Part shown: positions 55,015-64,000 of the stretch, in pieces
How positions within the stretch are numbered: the first letter of the stretch is position 1
How the letters are laid out: each line of letters opens with the position of its first letter
Source: Trichobilharzia regenti
Lineage: Eukaryota > Platyhelminthes > Trematoda > Strigeidida > Schistosomatidae
Direction of reading: 5' to 3'
NCBI GenBank assembly: GCA_944472135.2
Contig: OX235264.1
Coordinates: forward strand, 119,007,809 to 119,071,808
DNA: 64,000 nt
Program-made: the position numbers and the translations under genes
The notes under the pieces: generated by a model
The model's database searches: none
Told to the model about the DNA's origin: nothing
Seen by the model: only the letters and a program-made list of their open reading frames with translations

Positions 55015-56240
55015 TGAACTTTTCACTATGGATAAAATTTTATTTTGATAAAATTACTTAATGTGTTATACAGTAACATTTACTGATGACCATATTTCGA
55101 GCACAATTTATTATTGCTCATAATTGTATCAAGTCACTGACACAACTTTTTACTTCATTTATATACATGAGTGAAATTGATGATTAGACATTTGAATAAA
55201 AATCAATATGGGATAATGTACATTCAGAAATAATAATAATAATGATATGAGTGTTACTGATCAAATACAATAATCAGATGGGAAATAAGACGAGTGTTTT
55301 TATAGTCAAAATAAATAAGTAACTTGTTAGAATGTTATAATGTATGTGAATTGAATTGAAATAGAATACAATTTAAGATTATTTATTATCCTCCTCTGAT
55401 TTGACTGACTGGTGGTAATGATATCTTTCATGCATATCTCTGGTATTTGCATTGAGTGACTTCTGTTGCATGTGTTGGGTGTAGACTCAATGAACCGGGC
55501 AGGATTCAGTAATCAGTCTCTCTCAATCTCCAACTACCTAGATTACTTCTTAGAATTTTAACCCTCTCCCACCCACCCTATTGTGTAGTTGTGCGTTGTT
55601 AATGCTGAGCTTTTTTCTAAATCCCTTATCTTCGAGGGGTTAACCATTTCAAACTCACCTAAGTTCTTATGTTCCAAAAATCTGACTACCCCCCGATCTA
55701 CTAGTTTGGTCTATGTAGTTGACCTAACTCACAGTCATTGCAAGGTATTTTGTAATTTTGATTTCACACCACTGACTAGTGCGATGCGTCTAGTCCTCTG
55801 ACTGGTTTAAACTGAATTCTATCAGTCAGGTTGTAATGTGACCAACATTCTAGCTAGCGCGCCTTGTTACGCCTTGCTGACGAGTGCCATCTAGCACAAA
55901 ACCTAGGTCCAAGGCTTCCTGCCGATTGCCTCCAACCATCTAATACCATCAAAGGCATTTTGTAAATTATATTTTATTTTGTTTAATTGGGTCAACCAAC
56001 AGGATCATCCAACGTACAGATTTTATCTGACATAAGCAAGTTTGTAGGTGTCTGAATGCCACCATAATTCCTGCTTTATTGAAAATCCTACGTAAGGCCT
56101 CAGATGACCCCCCTTCTTATATGGTAAGGCTAATGTAGATGCCTTATATTCTCTCTTGTTTATGTTATCATTATTAGTTTCGCGATTATTTTTACCTATC
56201 TTGATCTTCCTAATGAATTTTGTAGGATACTTAAATTATT
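55015..56240 (-). pseudogene. PLE-b copy, interrupted by SINE C
   Basis: - strand relics: KIPCNDC and YIDQTS (nuclease N-terminal part) and EHKNLGEFEMVNPSKIRDL; further right the AGIKV segment (ATGCCACCATAATTCCTGC reversed). The 3' region at 55015-55180 is inverted again at 56620-56720. SINE C interrupts it at about 55790-55965. Confidence 0.72.
55790..55965 (+). mobile_element. SINE family C, 3' half
   Basis: ACGCCTTGCTGACGAGTGCC, ACCTAGGTCCAAGGC, CTGCCGATTGCCTCCAACC. Flanked by similar host sequence AGGTATTTTGTAA and AGGCATTTTGTAA, which may be a target duplication. The tRNA head is deleted. Confidence 0.72.
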
Positions 56241-56304
56241 TAACACCAACCAGCGCTTCTTCTATCTGTTTCGTTTCATCGTTTAAGTGTTTTGTCGTAC
56301 TACT

Positions 56305-56495
56305 GTGCGTCGGTGGCACAGTGGTTAGGACTCTCGCCGACCATGCACATGGTCCGGGGTTCGAGCCCTCGCCGACGCACACCTGATATCTATGGTCGGC
56401 CTGCAAAATTTGGGCTACCGATATCCACGCTGAAAATTCCATACTTGTACCAAAAATACAGTGTGGAATCAAGCTGTAATCAAAAATAAAATGTT
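56305..56495 (+). mobile_element. SINE family A, best tRNA-like head
   Basis: GTGCGTCGG at 56305 pairs perfectly with CCGACGCAC at 56372-56380, forming a 9-bp acceptor-like stem. Between are A box TGGCACAGTGG, the stem GACCAT/ATGGTC and B box GGTTCGAGCCC. The body and A-rich tail follow. Probably the youngest SINE A here. Confidence 0.93.
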
Positions 56496-56599
56496 TAAAA
56501 AATACTTAGTGCTATTGCTTGGTTTGTTAGACACTTAACTAAGCGTGCCTTAACAGTTAACGGATTAGACGAATTAAAGTCTAAATATCTACTAGAATG

Positions 56600-56725
56600 C
56601 GTCATCAGTAAATATGACTGTATAAAAACACCACTGTGTAATTTTATCAAAGCAAAATTTTATCCATAATGGCGTGAGTTATACTCTCCCACAACTGTGC
56701 CCTAGTTTTATCCTTATATCAATAA
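56600..56725 (+). repeat. PLE-b terminal region, inverted arm
   Basis: ACACCACTGTGTAATTTTATC and AAAATTTTATCCATAATGG are inverted relative to 55020-55090 (TATGGATAAAATTTTATTTT). The two arms enclose the PLE-b relic. Confidence 0.6.
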
Positions 56726-56929
56726 GAGATGAACTTTGCATTCATTCTGTGTGTGTGTGTGTGTATTTCCTTGGAATCTTATCTCTAGCACTATTCATCA
56801 TCATCGATATCTTAGTAGACGACACTGCGTATCTGATGCATGCTTTGATTCATAGATTTAGATCAATTCAACATGAAACCATCAAGCTGTGATATGGATT
56901 CGAACATATTACTGCCAACTAACTTATCC

Positions 56930-58095
56930 CACTTAACCCTAACTCACTTCAGCGACTCAGGGATTGACTAGCTATCACCAGGGAGTAATTTCGTTGACTT
57001 AGAATATGCAGATGATATAGTCCTCCCTCCTAGGTGAAAACACTGACAAAATACACTTGAGTCTTCTGAACACCTTGAGCTGAAATCTTCGAATGTTTGG
57101 TATGTGATTCTCTGCTCCTGTCAAATGTAAGATGGTGTGCTACAGGATTGGACTACACTGACTCCTAATTTAGAAATAGGGAATAATGTGGTAGAGTGTG
57201 TTGACCACTTCACTTATTTGGGAACCTGCATTAGCCACCAACGAGTTGATCGCTGACGAAATCTCAGCATGGATACAGAGGGCTAGTTTTGCGTACGCCA
57301 GTTTAGGCCGTCTCTGGTGTAGATGTGATGTCTTGCCGACTGTCTATCGACCAAAGGGCATATGTACTGCTCAGCAGTTCGCTCTGTCCCTCTTTATGGT
57401 TGCATGTGAGAACTGGCCATTGACAGTGGAGAACATGAAAAGGCTAGCTGTCTTTGATCATGAGTGCCTGCGTTCCATCTTCCTTGTGTTAGGTGGTATA
57501 ATAGGATGAGAAATATTGAGGTTAGGCGTCGAGTGCTAACTAGGTAAGGAGGGGAAATCAATTGACGAGACTGTGAAGCTACATCAACTGAGATGGTTAA
57601 GACATTTGGTACACACGGTAGCCTAGCCATCGCCTTCTTCGACGGGTGGTGTCAGCTGACATAGGGTCAGGTTAGAAAACAGTCAGCGGTGATCAAACGA
57701 AAACATGTCTTCATCAGTCAAGGAAATTCACAACAGTTAGTTTAAGCCAGCCATTTAGTAAGGTGTGGACTTCATAGTTGGGGACCTCAGGACGGTAAAA
57801 ACCAATGATAGCTGGAGACAATGAGTGGGTGATATGCCTTGAAATCGTTCTCAGTAATGGCTGGCGCAGAGGCATCCACTTCTTGTGACTTATAATACCC
57901 AATAAAACTATATTGTTCTTCGATATTACTATTCTTTCTGCCTCATATCTCTATTTACTGTCTCTGTTTTGCATTTCTTTTTACTTTCTTCTCTGGCTTT
58001 GTGTACTACAAGGAGTGGAGTGTGGCGACTTGAACTGCTGCACATCCGTGCAAAGTTCTATGTTGAAACTATATAGACAGACATACAGAGAGTCT
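56930..58095 (+). mobile_element. RTE family 2, decayed copy
   Basis: GTTGACTTAGAATATGCAGA (the DLEYAD codons), YLGTCISH, LRSIFLVLGGIIG, then the C-terminus and a UTR to GCACATCCGTGCAAAGTTC. Several frameshifts. First of a run of same-strand copies to 61765. Confidence 0.82.
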
Positions 58096-58218
58096 TTCTT
58101 GTAGTATTTGTGTCGTACTATCAAGTAGCTGAAATACTTTTCAAATGCGCTTGTGTTGTTGTATGATCACTGAAATATCCTATAATCTGTTTTAAAACTA
58201 TTTGTGAATCGTTTATTT

Positions 58219-58682
58219 TGTAACGACAGGAGACAAGGGCAAGGAAACTGTTATGTACTGGTCGAGAATTTAATAGTCCTGACGCAAGAAGGCGGAAATC
58301 AGAAGACCACTAGGTTTGCGATGATACTTCTATTTTCCAAACACAAGGGGAAGCAATAAGTGGTATCACACCAAAGAGTCACACAAGATTGTGAGAGCGA
58401 AATATATATGAACGTCCAAACAAGTGTGTGAACAAATCAATAGACAGTCTTAACATGAATGGCTAATTATAATAAAGTATCGATCCATATATACATAGCG
58501 AAATATAGCAGACATGTCAACAACCACACATATAATATGGATATATGTCACCAAGCAACGGACTGTCAACAAACACTCATATTGTATATAATATAAGGGG
58601 AATATACATTATTAAAGGAGACAGGTTCATCAAAGTGAAATGGTCACAGACTAAGCGAGCAAACAGAAAGAGAGACCACCAT

Positions 58683-58734
<52 letters not shown>

Positions 58735-59059
58735 ATACATATCAGAAACAGATCGTTCACTGAGGAGATCAACAGATTTATATGTACATTATTATTAGTG
58801 TTATAATTAGCAGAGAAACAGCGTCTTCTGGTTGGTTGTTTTCCTGCTGAAGGTTATTCTCTCATCTCTTTGTGGCCATTCCTATGAATGTCAGACCATA
58901 TTTATCCGCGAATCGTATCCGCCCAGGCGAAGTCTTCTGTGATTAGTTGTTGAGTTAGTCTTTGTTCTTGTTTGTTTTTCTCATGATCAAGATTTGGGAT
59001 GTAAACATTGACGCAAATTGCTGTCTACCAATTTTGGCTAGCAGAGAGCTCTCAGCACA
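58219..59059 (-). mobile_element. LTR1 containing a nested LTR2, 4-bp target duplication
   Basis: LTR1 starts TGTAACGACAGGAG and ends CTCAGCACA, flanked by ATTT at 58215-58218 and 59060-59063. It is broken at 58249-58744 by LTR2. Removing the insert would leave a normal-length LTR1 of about 340 bp. Its end lies 59 bp before exon H. Confidence 0.9.
58249..58744. mobile_element. LTR2 nested inside LTR1, 5-bp target duplication
   Basis: A 496-bp unit, TGTTATGTACTGGTCGAG to GGATACATATCA, between perfect GAAAC repeats at 58244-58248 and 58745-58749. A (TA)n run of about 25 units at 58683-58732 accounts for the extra length. Confidence 0.93.
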
Positions 59060-59117
59060 ATTTCATATAATTATTTATTTCATTTACATTTCTAAATTTT
59101 CTTTTGTTTTTCTACAG

Positions 59118-59180
59118 TTGATATAAATGAAAAAAGTTATGAATTTTTGCGTAATCTTATTCAAGCCATTGAAAAAAATG
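59118..59180 (+). CDS. Exon H: start of RhoGAP domain
   Basis: A 63-bp exon after acceptor TTTTTCTACAG and before donor GTAAGT, phase 1 in and phase 1 out. With the split codon it reads IDINEKSYEFLRNLIQAIEK then NG. The pattern matches the opening helix of RhoGAP in the family ([20 protein letters not shown]). It starts only 59 bp after the end of an LTR that itself contains another LTR, so transposition has come close to the acceptor. The intron on its left is the longest in the window (17.2 kb). Confidence 0.9.
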
Positions 59181-59284
59181 GTAAGTCAATTTTGAAATAT
59201 CTCCCTATCCGCGTTTTATTTTATTCGGTAACCGGAGTTAAAATTTGTCAGTGCAGTCTGAATAATTTTAGTAACTATGGCAAT

Positions 59285-59475
59285 TGTCAATTTATGGGTA
59301 TAAAGCTTGCCAACTATGCCTGGGGCTCAATTCTCAGCCGGCTTACTCCTGAACACCACTTAGTCCAGGGTAAAGAGAGAAGGATGGGTATGAGGCTGCC
59401 AACTACATCGCATAAGTAATCACTGCTTCTACTGAAACGTCAAAAGACCTTTGGACGCCATGTTCCTGTCAAAAT
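59285..59475 (+). mobile_element. SINE family B remnant
   Basis: GCTTGCCAACTATGCC, GGGGCTCAATTCTCAGCC (B box), GGGTATGAGGCTGCCAAC, ATCACTGCTTCTACTG and CCATGTTCCTGTC. All SINE B landmarks in order, strongly diverged. Confidence 0.65.
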
Positions 59476-59616
59476 GTAAGGTATTCGAAAAACGAGAGGT
59501 AGAAAACTTGTCAATTACTGGTTCAGTAAAAATGTACTTAAAGGATAGTTATTTGTTAGAGGATAAGCATTTATCAGTACAAATAAATTAATACAAACTA
59601 CCGGTGTACTAACACT

Positions 59617-60150
59617 GGAGGTATGAATCAGGGAATAATCTCGTTGACTTAGAATATGCAGATTGTATAGCCCTCCCTCAAAGGTGAAGACGCGGACAAA
59701 AATACAGCAGAGTCTTCGGAACACCTTGAGGAGTTGCAATCTTCGTATGTTTGGCATGCGATTCTCTCCTGCTGTCAAATGTAAGATGTTGCTACAAGAC
59801 TGGACTACATTAACTCCTAGCTTAAAGATAGGGAGTGAATTCGTTGGTGGAGCGTGTTCACCACTACTTCACTTATTTGGGGAGTTGCATCAGTCCCAAT
59901 GGCATGTTCGCCTACGAAAACGCTTCATGGATACAGAAGGCTCGTTTCGCATTTGCTAGTATACGCAATCTCTGGCGTAGATGTGATATCGTTCTCGTTT
60001 AAGGCTGTGGGTGAGACATGGCCATTGAAAGTGGAAGAGATGAAATGTCTGGCTAGCTAAATGTCTTTGATCATAGGTGCCTGCGTCCTATCTTCCATGT
60101 GTTAGGTGGTAGGTGTAATAGGGTGAGCAATATTGAGATTAGTCTTCGGT
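59617..60150 (+). mobile_element. RTE family 2, decayed copy
   Basis: AATCTCGTTGACTTAGAATA, GTCTTCGGAACACC, ACTGGACTACATTAACTCC, then TGGCCATTGAAAGTGG. Stops and indels throughout. It joins the next copy at about 60150. Confidence 0.8.
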
Positions 60151-61215
60151 GATTTCAGCGACTCAGGGATTGACTTGCTACCGGGGAATAATCTCGTTGA
60201 CTTGGAATATGCAGACGATATAGTCCTTCTAGGCGAAGACGCTGACGAAATGCAGAGTCTTCTAAACACCTTGAGCCGCAATCTACGAATGTTTGGCATG
60301 CGATTCGCTCCCGCCAAATGCAAGATGATGTTACAGGACTGGACTACATCGACGCCTAGTTTAAAAATAGGAAGTGAAGTGGTGGAGCACATTTACCGCT
60401 TCACTTATTTGGGAAGTCCCATCAGCCCCAACGGGCTGATCTCTGACGAAATCTCAGCACGAATACAAGGGGCTTGTTTCGCATTTGTTAGTTTACGCCG
60501 ACTCTGCCGTAGACGAGATGTTCGACTATCGACCAAAGGGCGGGTGTACTGCTCATCAGTCCGCTCTGTCCTCCTTTATGGTTGTGATACCTGGCCACTG
60601 AGAGTGGAAGACATGAACAGACTATCTGTCTTTGATCATAGGTGCCTGCGCTCTATCTCCCGTGTAAAGTGGCATAATAAGGTGAGCAACATGGAGGTTA
60701 GGCGTAGAGTTCTAGGTAAATAGGGGAAATCAATCGACGAAGTCGTGAAGCTACAAAGACTGAGATGGTTAGGACATGTGTTACGTATGCCAAGCCATCG
60801 CCTCCCTCGACGAGCTATGTTAGCGGATATAGGGTCAGGCTGGAAAAAAGCTAGCGGCGGTCAAACAAAAACTTGGCCGAACCAGTCAATGAAATCCACA
60901 ACAGTTGGTCTAAACCACGTAGGAAGGTGTAGACTTCCAGGCTGGGGTCCTCGGGACGGTAAAAATCTATGGTTGGAAACAATTGGTGACATGGCTCAAA
61001 ATCGTTCTCAGTGGTGCAGATGCATCCACTCCTTGTGACTTATGATCTCCAATGAAACTGTTTTGTTCTTCGTTATTACTCCTCCTTTGTCTCACACATC
61101 TGCTCACTGTTTCTATTATGCTTTTCTTGTACTTTCTTCTCTTGCTTCGCGTGCTACACGGAATGTGGCGACTTGAACTTCCGCACATTTGTGTAAAGTT
61201 CTATGTCGAAAGCAG
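60133..61215 (+). mobile_element. RTE family 2, best copy: RT catalytic box to 3' end
   Basis: One frame runs from before NNLVDLEYADDIVLLGEDAD (intact YADD) through FGMRFAPAKCKM, FTYLGSPISPNGLISDEI, SVRSVLLYGCDTWPLRVEDM and RRRVLGK. A TAG at 60721-60723, where a sister copy has CAG, interrupts it. The same frame resumes RLRWLGHVLRMPSHRLPRRA and ends RCIHSL at 61038. The 3' UTR and a (CAGACAGA)-type tail end at about 61215. Truncated before the RT fingers. Confidence 0.93.
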
Positions 61216-61765
61216 ACAGACAGGCAGGCAGTCTTCGGTCGAGTGATAGGTAAGGAGGGAAAATCATTAGACGAGGCTGTGGAGTTACATCTATTGAAAT
61301 GTTTAGGACATTTGTTACGTGTGCCTAGCCATCGCTTTCTTCGACGCTCAATGTTAGCTGACAAAGGATCAGCCTGGAAAAGAGCCAGCTAGTGGTGGTC
61401 AAACGAAAACATGGCTCCATCAGTCAATGAAATCCACAACAGTTAGTTTAAGCCAGTCACGTAAGGAGATGTAGACTTCCTGGTTGGGGTCCTAGGGACG
61501 GTAAACATCAATGGCTGGAGACAATTAGTGGGTAATGTGACCCAAAATCGTTTTCGATGATGAGGTAGATGCATCCACTCCTTGTGACTTGTAATATCCA
61601 ATAGGACTCTAGGGTTCCTCCATATTACTATTCTATTTGCTTCATATCTCTGTCTTGCATTTCTATTTACTTTCTTTGCTTGTGTTTTGTACTAAGTGAA
61701 GTGTGGAGACTTGAAATGCTGCTCATCGGTGCAAAGTTCTACGTTGAAACCAGTCAGTTAGTCAT
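61216..61765 (+). mobile_element. RTE family 2, 3' end
   Basis: FGRVIGKEGKSLDEAVEL, CLGHLLRVPSHRFLRRSMLA, then a frameshift, GACCCAAAATCGTTTTC and a UTR ending CAAAGTTCTACGTTG. It abuts the tail of the preceding copy without a gap. Confidence 0.85.
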
Positions 61766-61979
61766 AATAGTATTTTTGGGTATTTGTTGTGCATGAACTC
61801 CAAGTTGCTATGCTGAGGGAAGCTTATAATGACTGACTCACAGATATGAATTATATCCTCTACATGGAATTAGGAACCTTCTAATGTATACTTGATTGTT
61901 ACTGAAGGCTTTAATTATATATTTAGAAGTGCAGACTACCTTTTTACCATACTGTTTACAATTTTTTTTTACTTTTTAG

Positions 61980-62054
61980 GTATTCAGACTGAAGGGATAT
62001 ACAGAACGTGTGGAGTGAAGTCTAAAGTCTCTGGACTAATTAAACAAGCTTTGT
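61980..62054 (+). CDS. Exon I: RhoGAP domain with arginine finger
   Basis: A 75-bp exon between acceptor ACTTTTTAG and donor GTAAGT, phase 1 in and out. With the split Gly codon it reads GIQTEGIYRTCGVKSKVSGL then IKQALC. The segment G-I-x-T-E-G-I-Y-R is the RhoGAP signature and the Arg is the catalytic finger inserted into the Rho active site to speed GTP hydrolysis. The finger is intact, so the enzyme is probably active. The remaining RhoGAP helices, with the conserved Lys and Asn, lie beyond the right edge. Confidence 0.94.
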
Positions 62055-62074
62055 GTAAGTCTTTTCTTTTAACA

Positions 62075-62570
62075 TAGTTTTGTAGGGATTTTGTTTTTTT
62101 TTTTGTTCGTGAGCTGAATATCAATTGGAGGACCATTGGGAAACCAGCTGTTTCGGCAGCCTAGTTTGCGACTCTTCACAGTACGCACCCACACTCACCG
62201 CCAGGGTTCAAACCAGGGACCTTCTGGTTAAGTGGTGGTGAGGTAGCTCGTAGACTATTAAGCCAATGGGATCCGATCCAATCTCCGGCCCATGAATTCT
62301 AACTTCTGCCAATTCATGACATAGCGTGACCACTTCGTAGTGTCTTATTCGATGAATTACTGCCTTACCGTTAACCTGTTGTATCCTACTGGTCTGATGC
62401 TCCCTAGTGAGAATGGCCGTATTTAGGTAGTTACCTGGGGTTCTAGTGGGAAGCCGTGACCACTAGGGTAAAGCAGGTTGAAAGTGAGCCAGTGACTCAT
62501 CGAAGAAGACATTGTGAATAGGTCGCGCTATGTCATGAATCGGCAAAAGTGAGAATTCAAGAAAGGAATA
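62075..62570. mobile_element. Family S foldback with centre
   Basis: Left arm, - strand: TTTTGTAGGGATTTTG, GGACCATTGGGAAACC, CTAGTTTGCGACTCTTC, GGGTTCAAACCAGGG, TAGACTATTAAGCCAATGG, TTGCCAATTCATGACATAGCG reversed relative to the centre. Centre: GTTACCTGGGGTTCTAG to GTCATGAATCGGC. The right arm is cut off at about 62565 by RTE family 1. Starts only 20 bp after exon I. Confidence 0.82.
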
Positions 62571-62589
62571 AGCAACAGGGAATTATGGC

Positions 62590-62925
62590 AATGAATACAC
62601 CAAGAACCTCCTAGTTGACCAAGTTAGCGGAATGAAATGGAGATGGACAGAGCACACACACACACACACACTGAGAAGACTGTTGAGTGCCATCACACAC
62701 CAGGCCATCGATCGCTTGGAGCCAGAATGGGAAACGGTGGTTCCGTGGGTTCGAGCCTGACGACAACGAGGAGATTGTGTGGGGAGGCGATAACAGCTTT
62801 ATGGGCAATCGTGGAATCAGCTAAGGAGAACTGCAGAGAATAGTGTCAAATAGAGATATGCTGTTGAAGCCCTACGTTTCACTCGGAACCCAAGGGAATA
62901 ACGACAGTTATGAGTAATAATAAAG
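62590..62925 (+). mobile_element. RTE family 1, 3' end
   Basis: AATGGAGATGGACAGAGC, a (CA)n insertion, TGAGAAGACTGTTGAGTGCC, GAAGCCCTACGTTTCACTC, GGAACCCAAGGGAATAAC. Frame lost. The (CA)n replaces the GHTLRK codons. Confidence 0.75.
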
Positions 62926-62934
62926 GTTGAGGAA

Positions 62935-63620
62935 AATAAACCCAGAAATAACCAACCACGTTCATAGTAGATAGCTAGTCAACTCGTTGAAGTATGCTCT
63001 GAAATGCAGTTGTGTAGAAATAGACAGAGAAAGCGTCTCAACGATAAACCCTCGAGCTCAAAGAACTAAAGTACAGTCACATATATTGACTTCAGAATAA
63101 GCAATAATTAAGAGTTCAAACACTACTCAGTGAATCCTGAAATCTTATCATATTATATGCAGCATATTCAAATTCATATTGAACCTCTGATAAAAATAAG
63201 ATGATATTTTCGTAAACAAACATGCACTACTTATTACCCACATTTAAGTAGTAAATGAGCACAACACTATTTTTTCTATCAAAATGTGGAGTTTCGACTG
63301 GTTTCAATGTATATTTCCTAGAAAACTAAAATCGGTTGGAAATAATTGAAAATCAAGGATCGCGAACAAATGTTTCATTCTCACATGGGAATCCTCAGCA
63401 TGTAGTGAAATTGGGACCTATCGTTTGCGAGACAAGACTGTGTGACCATTCATTCAACCAACTGAGTAGTGATATCTAGCTTCTGTTAATTCTTGGTATA
63501 CTGATCCTTTTTTTCAGCCAATGCGCTCGATAAGCGTCCACTTAACCCCATTAAATGGTGAACCCTAATTGCTAAGGCTTCTCAGTACCGCTTCAGGATA
63601 TTGACTCAGTGGCCATCAAA
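62935..63620 (-). mobile_element. PLE-b terminal region with hammerhead-like core
   Basis: Inverted relative to 51690-52225. Includes CGATAAACCCTCGAGCTC, AACAAATGTTTCATTC and CATGGGAATCCTCAGCATG, which on the - strand gives CTGAGGA, a short stem and GAAAC. Also TCATTCAACCAACTGAG and GTCCACTTAACCCC. Confidence 0.62.
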
Positions 63621-64000
63621 CGATCCGAAGATTGGGACTAAACCAATATTCACAGACTAAATTTATGACTAGTTTCATCATAGAACGTTATACACGACAT
63701 TCCTCATACCTGTAAATCAAGTAGGTGATGGAAGGAATGAAATTCCTACAGACGTCGAAGAAGACAATTGCAGGGAAGAAAATTTTCTTTTCGACGAAGT
63801 CATCATCTAGGCTGTACATTCGTGTATTTATATCAAATGGATGGGAAAGTTCCAGAATAATCTCCGGTTAAGGGTCAAATTAATAAAAATTAAAATTAGG
63901 AATTAAAATGCCATAATAAACAGGGGGATGGATAAAACTCAAACAAAGTAGCACTATGATAGCTTAGAAGACTGACATTGTGCAATTAGGGGTTAGAAAT
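63621..64000. other. Intron, mostly unrecognised
   Basis: TCGACGAAGTCATCATC and GCTGTACATTCGTG near 63795 match parts of repeat F and the end of SINE B at 17450. Nothing else seen. Confidence 0.45.

Larger units (their letters stand above)
3089..62054 (+). other. Host gene span: GRAF/oligophrenin-like BAR-PH-RhoGAP gene (internal part)
   Basis: Nine exons totalling 805 nt read through in one frame for 268 codons plus one base. Every junction has a GT donor and an AG acceptor, and the phases agree (0,0,1,0,2,0,1,1,1 at the exon ends). The product runs from the last part of a BAR domain (residues about 1-95) through a PH domain (about 108-208) and a short linker into the RhoGAP domain (from about 224), with the arginine finger at residue 252. 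Proteins of this family bind curved membrane through BAR-PH and stimulate GTP hydrolysis by Rho GTPases. The order matches GRAF and oligophrenin; the SH3 domain that separates them would lie outside the window. Intron lengths are 10541, 4307, 9252, 2514, 2060, 9443, 17245 and 2799 bp. Confidence 0.9.

Overview
This window looks like intronic DNA from a schistosome (blood fluke, genus Schistosoma). The sequence is AT-rich, exons are tiny and introns are long. It is packed with decayed retroelements of types known from schistosomes: RTE-clade LINEs of the SR2/SjR2 kind, Penelope-like elements with GIY-YIG endonuclease, solo LTRs, and tRNA-headed SINEs, some carrying hammerhead-ribozyme relics like the S. 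mansoni Smα family. I cannot fix the species from sequence alone.

One host gene spans almost the whole window on the + strand. Nine exons at 3089, 13741, 18153, 27541, 30156, 32308, 41830, 59118 and 61980 join in one open frame with consistent splice phases. Together they encode 268 residues: the end of a BAR domain, a whole PH domain and the start of a RhoGAP domain with its arginine finger. This is the architecture of the GRAF/oligophrenin family (ARHGAP26, ARHGAP10, ARHGAP42, OPHN1). The N-terminal BAR exons lie left of the window and the rest of RhoGAP lies right of it. Introns run from 2.1 to 17.2 kb. No second host gene was found on either strand.

The introns hold the following. (1) RTE family 1, at least twelve fragments ending in (TAA)n. 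(2) RTE family 2, at least twelve fragments ending in a (CAGA)n-like tail, clustered at 56.9-61.8 kb, where one copy keeps YADD and is broken by a single nonsense codon. (3) Two Penelope-like lineages, PLE-a and PLE-b, several with inverted arms. (4) A CR1/jockey-like 3' end at 48.6-49.6 kb. (5) Three solo-LTR families, with target duplications visible for several copies and one LTR nested in another. (6) SINE families A, B and C with A and B boxes. (7) Family S, a tRNA-headed sequence with a hammerhead-like core, repeatedly arranged as two head-to-head arms. (8) Three degenerate Smα-like copies.

The most interesting unlabelled structure is family S. It often occurs as a foldback, from about 220 bp (a near-perfect 107-bp-arm palindrome at 3888-4111) to about 770 bp. 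Each long arm has a pol III-like promoter and a hammerhead-like core. SINE family C shows similar head-to-head layout. A short inverted repeat at 46409-46533, with two perfect TGACGTCA palindromes, is also unexplained. All repeat families were grouped by eye, so boundaries are approximate unless a target duplication is cited.
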